This document shows positions 7,001-11,238 of a stretch of DNA of 11,238 nucleotides, piece by piece. The notes beneath the pieces are model-generated. The model did not search any database. It worked only from the letters and a program-made list of their open reading frames with translations, and was not told the DNA's origin. Position 1 is the stretch's first letter. Each line of letters opens with the position of its first letter. Position numbers and translations under genes: made by a program. Source of the DNA: a bacterium (lineage in GTDB: Bacteria; Planctomycetota; J058; JAJDCP01). The DNA lies in contig JAUIEM010000336.1 of the NCBI GenBank assembly GCA_030428695.1, positions 1-11,238 of the forward strand. Direction: 5' to 3'.

Positions 7001-9637
7001 ACCCGCGTCCTGGGCGGACTGCTGCGCGGCTTCCTTCTCCGCCTGCGGCGCGTCCTGCGCCGGCGCGACCTCGGGGTCGCCGACCCCCGGCGCCGGGCCG
7101 AAGTTCTCGGCCGGGATGCGGCGCTCGGCCGGCGGCTGGCGGTCGGAGCCCTGGCCCTTCAGCTCTTTGATCAGGGCGTTGACGATGCGCTGGCGGTCGG
7201 GGTCGTCGGTCAGCGTCCACTCGACGGCCCAGTAGTCGTGCCGGTCGAGCTCGCGCTTCGGCTCGCCGAACAGGTCGCCGCCCTCGATGGACTTGAAGCT
7301 GTAGTTCCCCAGGTAGGGGCTGTCGGGACCGCCCGTCCAGGTCTCGTCACCGATCTTCAGCCTGGTCAGCTGCAGCTCGAGGGGGATCTTCTTCTTCTCG
7401 CCGAGCACCTTGTTGAGCAGGTGGATCGACTTGAGCGGCCCACGGGTCTTGACGAACAGGCAGATGCTGTCGCCGAGCCGCAGCCGCTTCGGGTCGTGGC
7501 CGAGCTGCTTGAAGGTCGGGTCGTGGAAGATCTTGTCGGTCTTCAGCCGCTTGGTGTCTTCGAGCTTCTCGAGGTCCTTGAAGCGGATATAGGTGTAGTT
7601 CACCCCGCTCGCGTTGTCGATCCAACGCCCGGCCAGCCCGAAGAAGGCCTCCTTGACCGCGAGGTCGGCCTTGCCCTTGTGGGTCTTCCCGACCCGCTTC
7701 GCCTCGATGCGGTTGCTGGTCAGCCCCTTGAAGAACGGCTTGACGCGGTTGAAGCTCAGGCGCGTGCCCGGCTTGCCGAGCATATCGCGCAGCGCGTTCT
7801 TGGCCTTCCGCTGCTCTTCGGTCTTCAGCGCGTCCTGGGCCGGATCCTTCGCGCCGGGCTTCTTGTCCTCGAGCCAGGACCTGCCGGCGCCGGCCTTCTG
7901 GCAGGCCCGCACGGGGCCGACGTTGCGGTGCGTGCCGGGGCTGAAGGGGCCGTAGACCTGGCCGGGGAAGCTGTCTTCGCCCTTGGGGAACTGGTAGAAG
8001 GTCCAGTCGCCCTCGCGCACGACCAGCTTGGCGATCGCGCCCTCGAGCCCGAGCAGCGCGAGGTCTTCGACGCTGCTGTCGAGGTCGACCCGGGTCTTGC
8101 CGAAGTACATCGTCGCCGGCCGGAAGGTCAGGTGCCAGGGGATGTCCTCGGCCGCCTGCTCGTCGTCGCTGCCGTCGTCCTTGTGGACCTCCTGCAGCGA
8201 GCCGATCTCGGCGCCGAAGCTGCCGTCGTCGACGCTGTAGCTGCCGGGGCCGAAGGGTCCGTAGACCTCGCCGGGGAACTCGAAGTGCTGGCGCGGGAAC
8301 TGGTAGAGGATCCACTCGCCCTCGTGGATCACGATCTTCGCGAGCTCGCCGGCGACCAGGCCCTCGAGGGTCTCCTGGCTGGCGAAGACCTGCCGCGTCG
8401 CCTCGGGCTTCTCGTCGGTGCTCGGTGGGATCAGCTCGATGCCGCTGCGGCGGAACCAGGTCTTGCCCTCGCCAGCGTTGTGGGCCGAGCCGAACACCAT
8501 CTCCGGGAAGGTCTCGGGGCCGGCCTCGTGCACGCCCGCCTCGAAGGGGCCGAAGCTGAGGCCGGGGAAGCGGGGGTCGGTGCGCGGGAACTCGAAGAAC
8601 ATCCACGCGCCTTCGAGGATCTCGATCTTCGCGGTCTCGGCCTCGAACTCCTTGGGCAGGTTGCGCGCGCTGCGCACCAGCTCGTGGGCGTCACCGAGGG
8701 CGGGATGCAGCTTGACCAGGGTCGGCTTCTTCTGGAAGCCGTCCCGCTTGGCCTTGCTCATGCGGTTGGTGACGCGCGCCTTCGAGCTCCACCCGCGGGT
8801 CTTCTCGCCACCCTGGCGGGCGCCGGGACGCGCCGCGCGGCGGGAGCCGCCGACGGGCCGACGGCTGCGCTCGGCAGGGCGCTCGGCGCGGCGGCCGTCG
8901 GCGTCGCCATCGTCCCGGCGTGGCGCGTCGGCCTCGGCCGGCGCGTCGTCCTGCCGACGGCGCCTGCGGGGCGCGATGCCGGGTGCCGCGGCGGCGCCCG
9001 CGTCGGTCAGACGGGGGAGGCGCCGGGGCCGGCGCCGGGCGAGCTTCTCGACCGCATCGCCGGCCGCCTCGGCCTTCTGCTGGCCGCGGCCGCGGCGCCC
9101 GCGCGCGACGTTGGCGACCGCACCGTCGGCCGCGTCGGCCTGCGGCTGGCCGCGGCGCCGGCGGCTGATCTTCTCGACCGCATCGCCGGCCGCCTCGGCC
9201 TTGTCGGCTTCGCGACGTCCCCGGCGTCCGCGCCGATCGCGGCCGGCGCGGGGAGCGGCGTCGGCATCGGCTGCGGGGGGGGCCGCATCGCCGTCGGCGG
9301 CGTTGCGGGCCTGGCGGCGGCGTCGGCGTTGGGCGGCGTTGGCGATCCGCCCGCGGACGGGGACGTCCTGATCGGCGGCGGCGGGCTCGGCGTCGGGGGA
9401 GGGAAGGGGGAGGTTCTTCGCGAGCTTGCGCAGCGCCTGCTTGAGGCGGGTGCGGGTGCGGATCTTGGCCTGGCCGTCCTGGGGGAGACCCTGGAGCTTC
9501 TGGAATTCCTTGATGGCGGCGACCGTCGCGGCGTCGTGGTTGCCCGTGACCTCGACGCCGGCCTTGATCACACCGGCGTCGTGAAGGCGCTGAAGGGCCT
9601 CCTGCAGATCCTGGATACGCGCGAGCTTCAATGCCAT
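1007..9637 (-). CDS. Giant multidomain protein with peptidoglycan-binding-like domains and 11-residue DG repeats (2,876 aa)
   Basis: One frame runs unbroken from ATG 9637 to TAG 1007. GAGGA at 9650-9654 lies 12 bases upstream; an in-frame TTG at 9703 is a weaker alternative. Domains by approximate residue: 9-69 peptidoglycan-binding-like (DLQEALQRL, IKEFQKLQGL, DGQ); 75-290 Arg/Ala/Asp-rich and disordered; 335-368, 433-468 and 536-570 beta/gamma-crystallin-like GxW motifs; 885-972 possibly a degenerate OmpA-like segment; 984-1052 second peptidoglycan-binding-like domain (AAVTGFQELFGLKPDGK); 1199-1219 zinc ribbon CRFCG/CLFCG, with CGCG nearby; 1572-1800 unassigned core with Cys1605 and His1703; 2005-2090 and 2150-2215 CnaB/carboxypeptidase-regulatory-like strands (FRDLPPDIYIF, NLPEGSYSLEL); 2213-2303 coiled coil; 2388-2805 11-residue DG repeats. 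No signal peptide or membrane helix is visible. An envelope-associated structural or effector-like role is inference; the overall family is not recognised. Confidence 0.93.
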   Translation of the reverse strand: MALKLARIQDLQEALQRLHDAGVIKAGVEVTGNHDAATVAAIKEFQKLQGLPQDGQAKIRTRTRLKQALRKLAKNLPLPSPDAEPAAADQDVPVRGRIANAAQRRRRRQARNAADGDAAPPAADADAAPRAGRDRRGRRGRREADKAEAAGDAVEKISRRRRGQPQADAADGAVANVARGRRGRGQQKAEAAGDAVEKLARRRPRRLPRLTDAGAAAAPGIAPRRRRRQDDAPAEADAPRRDDGDADGRRAERPAERSRRPVGGSRRAARPGARQGGEKTRGWSSKARVTNRMSKAKRDGFQKKPTLVKLHPALGDAHELVRSARNLPKEFEAETAKIEILEGAWMFFEFPRTDPRFPGLSFGPFEAGVHEAGPETFPEMVFGSAHNAGEGKTWFRRSGIELIPPSTDEKPEATRQVFASQETLEGLVAGELAKIVIHEGEWILYQFPRQHFEFPGEVYGPFGPGSYSVDDGSFGAEIGSLQEVHKDDGSDDEQAAEDIPWHLTFRPATMYFGKTRVDLDSSVEDLALLGLEGAIAKLVVREGDWTFYQFPKGEDSFPGQVYGPFSPGTHRNVGPVRACQKAGAGRSWLEDKKPGAKDPAQDALKTEEQRKAKNALRDMLGKPGTRLSFNRVKPFFKGLTSNRIEAKRVGKTHKGKADLAVKEAFFGLAGRWIDNASGVNYTYIRFKDLEKLEDTKRLKTDKIFHDPTFKQLGHDPKRLRLGDSICLFVKTRGPLKSIHLLNKVLGEKKKIPLELQLTRLKIGDETWTGGPDSPYLGNYSFKSIEGGDLFGEPKRELDRHDYWAVEWTLTDDPDRQRIVNALIKELKGQGSDRQPPAERRIPAENFGPAPGVGDPEVAPAQDAPQAEKEAAQQSAQDAGVPIADLEVRAPAYLQFRWHANNGGLSQRTEKQIAKIAALLGEEPGYRYTLKPVNSEQPAEQLKALLVRKGLPADRLELLPRAERPGIARFELRRQGHERTEDRRLRQLQKLQEGLNRLVELGILQKGCRPTGAMDSATEAAVTGFQELFGLKPDGKPGPRTRRRLALILELTKDRDAVEPEPEQDAADDQPAAKDDGPAGGAKGKAAIDGFVPFEVEKPEPKKVDGPKAYAYAQALAGEALRERASEWARFAVGSVAAWRLGRELPDFSRFIGERLQARVDGPKREYIGGAEGCRHGEGPHDRYTGFEAQTEAVSRKFGRVCRFCGAVEKVPPVSCLFCGQPVFVPRGKESPPRFRAGMCGCGMGRKGLADLLASTLALKELDDERPARLGPLWRTMLAYAALLAPFGSAGEVLPADLRPTRALLAKIAGGANLERALAKRHQTGEVEVLGPDGKTAVPREIYLNASPFAPDLHLERKYLLGRRGRNAAAAVWSWAKRLGSWDKPAPEDPFQGRLTRAEILRLGFLCQLFDAPLSTPEALATQTKKSPPDAPGGFGWLEREDIELEFEVAIVQTDTGEHWPDPEQLGAAKPVKLVRGEMDEVLAAASALQLAQADGYTGALLRNNLGERFVKLPAAYVYRDQWRARLDRLQKLPLVKEEWVQPELFDAQVPKVVDAHERAAQAVEKLLEQTIYYGPGYAQHRDGSWSFPPQRFRHGPQQKDMQAPCLTDLTLMHYFLTYTFSKEKEYSPYLGPGDDLPQRVAGRPKMSRVQLLLGKRFGFAPYLEEVFESARHETILEHRGKLGGWAVALEMFGRRRRLHVLTHFNGQLYRLSAFGGQTRRKGNDDKPLYYGGKVRFIPFETDMSRFGIPKKEARYRVFALAEKYLQRVPENQTLGNSDIAFLYSATTPGLQESDPSQPPRDPYEVGRGRSTKPFHGLVDDKYQLVPVSVGPWQRLARGLLGLLHCSVQSLHDLHGKERLELRKGKIELEGRKTFVLVEYDTLADVEDTAGCLLSRLSSVLAPFKPHEVCVVLKGGSYHQRYLGWSAQELSEFFYQGQAPAPRTWFYRHRKKPPVDGLLRFVEKQMGEKVLFFEFDRRQYKHGPKFRAHGRRKITVQPLRFGPPSRADFKASAQVVSYTDDIPIERYAFRLLPGSKEAPGLTAGQVPSKATDLEYVGQRWLTGPKGELEFRDLPPDIYIFSYEFLKLKDPRETYALMPRAAWEHGPHADDWTAPLESVDEDKAFRDEREADTDVVAPRPRQHYGGRLEWVKEGKPVQFKQVRLLDKDGKALQPKLLEGGLTELAWGKEAWKLDDTGDAVFVNLPEGSYSLELDLANEVAREHARIAKEVQEARKEADTAEAALRKVETAEKQQLIQGKELLKRGEDPQQFFERAAVLRKELPALQKTYNNALTRLDKAEAEAKQNGVDPDDYEALQARAASAEPMLLTFGLKPAQEEWMPIDGVLAGHVGEPLVRLVPLASPAGTGQARAAVSIKERKGYVERTTITEDGSKVWEQWAPDGTHTTEITKTNGFTARMVERPDGSSSSELKEPDGTRAIETHEADGTGKLVVFEPNGTEITTTDGGQTEEVKREGVAENERGALTKVTTLPDGSVVTETAHPNGMLVTDIAASDGRQIRMLQRPGQEPEIRVTETDGRLFIETGKGQLRTLEVVHPDGKRVKVSRSAKSARKEETFWPNGVRQVRTISEAPSLEIISKTELPHGVTVLERLLEDGSKRQEIHGPGKRKHVTEIAADGSMVTKGMEEDGSSFEERVDADGNRTLRVEGETGATFEQLADGTVRTATPLPDGSKVVETADPEGNYSVELELSKKHEKAPSAPDRALSVQKVGFTQGKDGSSTATFQHPNELTASEKVSGTRRRFELRRRDNSGFVRETDSRGVRRVTTRLPDGSELTEFVGDDGRYTTEFKRGDLALSLAEGRDGRGDIDAKENGRHVIGWVKGTRGELRVSTLSPPEDGDDSLMHLEIVDGQVREAAPA
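1222..2476 (-). repeat. Array of 11-residue (33-base) Asp/Asn-Gly repeats in the giant protein
   Basis: From Asp2388 to about residue 2805, turns of the form PDGS, PDGT, PNGT or ADGS recur every 11 residues, for example TEDGSK, APDGTH, KTNGF, ERPDGS, KEPDGT, EADGTG and EPNGTE in immediate succession. Several longer gaps are exactly 22 residues, consistent with units whose turn has decayed. Residues between turns alternate polar and hydrophobic (T/S, V/I, E/K), as expected of short strands joined by DG turns. The style recalls MORN-variant and TCP10/CPAP G-box repeats, but the 11-residue period differs from MORN, and assignment to either is inference. Confidence 0.85.
9014..9202 (-). repeat. 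Three tandem 63-base repeats in the Arg-rich linker
   Basis: Residues 146-166, 167-187 and 188-208 of the giant protein are three 21-residue units. Units 1 and 3 share KAEAAGDAVEK, encoded by an identical 33-base stretch at 9170-9202 and 9044-9076. Unit 2 (ADAADGAVANV) has diverged. Each unit ends in an Arg/Gly-rich cluster. The exact nucleotide identity of units 1 and 3 points to recent duplication or gene conversion. Confidence 0.85.
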
Positions 9638-9743
9638 CCGCGTGGGAATTCCTCGCTGGTGCGCCCTGCCGACGTCGAGACCTGCGGCCTCCCCATGCAA
9701 CAATGGTCCGAGGTCATAGTGCGGGCGCTGTACTCATCGTACC

Positions 9744-9777
9744 CATCGCGCGCAGCGATGTCTTCTCCTCGACATCG
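9744..9777 (-). promoter_or_regulatory. Two overlapping, mutually exclusive hairpins in the gap upstream of the giant gene
   Basis: Stem A pairs CATCGC (9744-9749) with GCGATG (9755-9760) around a 5-base loop. Stem B pairs CGATGTC (9756-9762) with GACATCG (9771-9777) around an 8-base loop. They share 9756-9760, so only one can form at a time. The pair starts about 12 bases after the stop of the 9790-10464 gene and ends just over 100 bases before the giant gene's ATG. No T-tract follows. It may be a terminator or attenuator-like element or a DNA operator. The rest of the 152-base gap shows no clear consensus promoter. Confidence 0.35.
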
Positions 9778-9789
9778 GATTTTCCCCGA

Positions 9790-10464
9790 TCACCCGCCGC
9801 GGAAGATCCGCGACGGCGGCAGCTCGACCACCCCCGGCTTGCCGACCCGCAGCCGGCTACGTCGCAGGGACAGGTCACGCCGCGCCCGGTAGCGTTGGCA
9901 GAGCAGGATGCCCCGCCCCGCCGACGCCGCCCCCGCCTCGCACAGCAGGGCGGACCAGCGCTCGCCCTCGAAGGCCGCGATGCCTTGCCACACCAGGACA
10001 TAGCTCTCGAGCTCCAGGGCCCGGCCCGCGACCCAGGCCCGGCCCTCGGCCACGCCCTCCTCGTCGCGCTCGAAGCGGCGCACCTCCCGCCGTCCGTCGC
10101 TGCCGTCGACCAGGACGAAGGGCCGCAGTCGCCCCGAGGCGCGGATCGAGGCGAAGCTGTGGTCGAGGATGCGGTGGGCGAAGGTGTGCAGCTCTGCGGG
10201 CACGTCGTCGGTCGCCCCCGCCGGGAGCGGCTCGAACAGGCGGTAGTGCGCGCGGACCCAGAACGCGACCGTGCGCGCTGGACCGAGGCCGAAGCCCGCG
10301 CCGATGGGCACCAGGGCGCGCCGCACCTCCGGGAAGGGGGCCTCCGGGGCGACCTCCTCGAGCGCCCGCGCCAGCTCCTGTTCGTCGCCTCCGAGGCGGT
10401 GTCCGAGGAGCAGCTCCTCGGCGTCTCGCGGGATGTCCAGGATCGGCAGGTAGAGGTCCGCCAC
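9790..10464 (-). CDS. Hypothetical protein, about 224 residues
   Basis: The frame ends at TGA 9792-9790. I chose the GTG at 10464 because GGGAG lies six bases upstream (10471-10475) and the sequence from there (MADLYLPILDIPRDAEELLL) looks like a folded N-terminus. The ATG at 10518 would add 18 Arg-rich residues but lacks a Shine-Dalgarno sequence at a suitable distance and is abutted by an inverted repeat. The protein is soluble and mixed alpha/beta, with no signal peptide or membrane helix. Visible segments include RTVAFWVRAHYRLFEPL, ELHTFAHRILDHSFASIRASG and a Trp-containing hydrophobic stretch (ESYVLVWQGIAAF), ending in a basic tail (LSLRRSRLRVGKPGVVELPP). No catalytic motif or family is recognised. 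It lies 152 bases upstream of the giant gene on the same strand, so it could share its transcript. Confidence 0.75.
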   Translation of the reverse strand: MADLYLPILDIPRDAEELLLGHRLGGDEQELARALEEVAPEAPFPEVRRALVPIGAGFGLGPARTVAFWVRAHYRLFEPLPAGATDDVPAELHTFAHRILDHSFASIRASGRLRPFVLVDGSDGRREVRRFERDEEGVAEGRAWVAGRALELESYVLVWQGIAAFEGERWSALLCEAGAASAGRGILLCQRYRARRDLSLRRSRLRVGKPGVVELPPSRIFRGG

Positions 10465-10661
10465 GGCGTGCTCCCGGCGTCCGAGCGCGCGGGAGAGCCC
10501 ACGGGATCGGCGCCTCATCCCGGATAACGGAATCCGGCTCCCGCTGCCAGCGAGGACCGGGGCGCGGTGGGCTGGCCAGGGCTGCAGAGAGGACGCGCGG
10601 GTAACCCTCCCGTAATCTCGGCCTTGTATGCTGGATGGGTCGACCTGGAGGGAGGAGTGCC
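10465..10661. promoter_or_regulatory. Divergent intergenic region with an inverted repeat
   Basis: These 197 bases separate the minus-strand hypothetical gene from the plus-strand dioxygenase and should carry promoters for both. CCGGAT (10520-10525) and ATCCGG (10532-10537) form a perfect 6-bp inverted repeat with a 6-base spacer, which could be an operator half-site pair. TATGCT at 10627-10632 resembles a -10 element for the dioxygenase, but no convincing -35 lies 17 bases upstream. Promoter placement is therefore inference. Confidence 0.4.
10647..10657 (+). promoter_or_regulatory. Strong ribosome binding site of the dioxygenase gene
   Basis: GGAGGGAGGAG contains two overlapping Shine-Dalgarno-like GGAGG/GGAG cores and ends four bases before the ATG at 10662. 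It fixes the start and implies efficient initiation. Confidence 0.75.
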
Positions 10662-11238
10662 ATGGACGGACGACATCTGACACGCCGGGACTGGTTGCGC
10701 TGGGCGGGCGCGGGAAGCCTGGGGCTGGCGGCGAGCTGGTTCCTGCAGCCGGGCGCCTTCGCCGAAGAGCTGACGCGCACGCCGCGGATGACCGAGGGGC
10801 CGTTCTACCCGGACCGCCTGCCGCTCGACAAGGACAACGACCTCGTCGTGATCTCCGACTCGCTGACGCCTGCGGTCGGGGAGATCACCCACCTCAGCGG
10901 ACGCATCCTCGACCGCACGGGGCGCCCGCTCAAGAACGCGCTGATCGAGATCTGGCAGGTCGACAACAACGGCTGCTACATCCACTCGCGGGGACGCAGC
11001 CGCGGCGCCGAGCGCGACCCGAGCTTCCAGGGCTACGGCGCCTTCGAGACCGCCCGCGACGGCGCGTACCGCTTCCGCACCATCAAGCCGGTCGTCTACC
11101 CCGGACGCGTCCCCCACATCCACGTCAAGGTCAGCATCGCCGGCAGCGAGGAGCTGACGACCCAGTGCTTCATCCGCGGACACGAGAGGAACGCCCGTGA
11201 CGGCGTCCTGCGCGGCGTGCGCGACGCGGCCCAGCGCG
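10662..11238 (+). CDS. Tat-exported intradiol ring-cleavage dioxygenase (protocatechuate 3,4-dioxygenase-like), partial
   Basis: The frame is open to the right edge, with 192 codons visible. Residues 7-34 form a twin-arginine signal peptide: TRRDWLRW, a hydrophobic Gly/Ala/Leu core, and a likely AFA|EE signal peptidase site after residue 34. The mature part matches the intradiol dioxygenase family, whose members cleave catechol-type rings between the hydroxyl groups with non-haem Fe(III). Landmarks are [18 protein letters not shown] (44-61), [22 protein letters not shown] (78-99), NNGCYIHS (Tyr106), [10 protein letters not shown] (Tyr146) and VPHIHV (His152, His154). The two Tyr and two His are the expected iron ligands. 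Export makes an extracytoplasmic role likely, unlike the cytoplasmic PcaGH enzymes of the beta-ketoadipate pathway; the substrate is not known. No partner subunit or catabolic gene is visible nearby. The family assignment is firm; calling it protocatechuate-specific would be over-reading. Confidence 0.93.
   Translation, partial: MDGRHLTRRDWLRWAGAGSLGLAASWFLQPGAFAEELTRTPRMTEGPFYPDRLPLDKDNDLVVISDSLTPAVGEITHLSGRILDRTGRPLKNALIEIWQVDNNGCYIHSRGRSRGAERDPSFQGYGAFETARDGAYRFRTIKPVVYPGRVPHIHVKVSIAGSEELTTQCFIRGHERNARDGVLRGVRDAAQR

Noticed and set aside
4071..7220. Second long minus-strand frame of about 1,049 codons inside the giant gene
   Set aside because: Arg/Ala/Gly/Pro-rich shadow in another frame, with no domain or ribosome binding site.
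8500..8770. Internal ATG at 8761 as the start of a separate gene, splitting the giant protein
   Set aside because: No stop codon separates the parts and no Shine-Dalgarno sequence precedes this ATG. One continuous gene is the simpler reading.
9014..9202. Direct repeats considered as a CRISPR array
   Set aside because: The repeats are contiguous in-frame protein repeats with a 63-base period and no unique spacers.
8418..9371. Plus-strand frame over the Arg-rich linker region
   Set aside because: Low-complexity Arg/Ala/Ser translation caused by the GC-rich repeats on the opposite strand.
536..9892. Plus-strand open frame of 3,118 codons
   Set aside because: It is codon-aligned antisense to the giant minus-strand gene. 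Its translation is dominated by Leu, Ala, Gly, Arg, Val, Glu and Asp without domains, whereas the minus frame shows recognisable motifs and a good start.
10515..11183. Minus-strand frame of about 222 codons
   Set aside because: Antisense shadow of the dioxygenase gene, which has a strong ribosome binding site, Tat signal and iron ligands.

Overview
The window is very GC-rich DNA of an ordinary bacterial chromosome type. Codons end almost always in G or C, and there are no phage or IS genes, tRNAs or rRNAs. A Tat-exported intradiol dioxygenase of the kind frequent in Planctomycetota, beside a giant multidomain protein with no assigned function, would fit a GC-rich planctomycete or a myxobacterium-like lineage. 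That placement is inference only; no marker gene is present.

Layout: (1) Bases 1-891, minus strand: the N-terminal 297 codons of a low-complexity protein with one compact central domain, an Asp6/Lys13 block and an Ala/Gly tail that runs off the left edge. (2) Bases 1007-9637, minus strand: one uninterrupted gene of 2,876 codons that makes up three quarters of the window. It carries two peptidoglycan-binding-like domains, an Arg-rich disordered linker with 21-residue repeats, three beta/gamma-crystallin-like motifs about 100 residues apart, a possible OmpA-like segment, a CX2C-X10-CX2C zinc ribbon, a long unassigned core, two CnaB/carboxypeptidase-regulatory-like beta segments, a coiled coil, and a C-terminal array of more than 20 copies of an 11-residue Asp/Asn-Gly repeat. 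(3) Bases 9790-10464, minus strand: a protein of about 224 residues that I do not recognise. (4) Bases 10662-11238, plus strand, divergent: the start of a Tat-exported intradiol ring-cleavage dioxygenase with all four iron ligands visible.

The three minus-strand genes point the same way, with gaps of 115 and 152 bases that hold inverted repeats, so they may be co-transcribed or separately controlled. The dioxygenase is transcribed away from them across a gap of 197 bases. The part that could be undescribed is the giant gene with its Lys/Asp-rich downstream neighbour: a large envelope- or surface-directed protein without a visible signal peptide, built from wall-binding and beta-repeat modules. 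I see no direct proof of its function, and the edges of the window hide any wider cluster.
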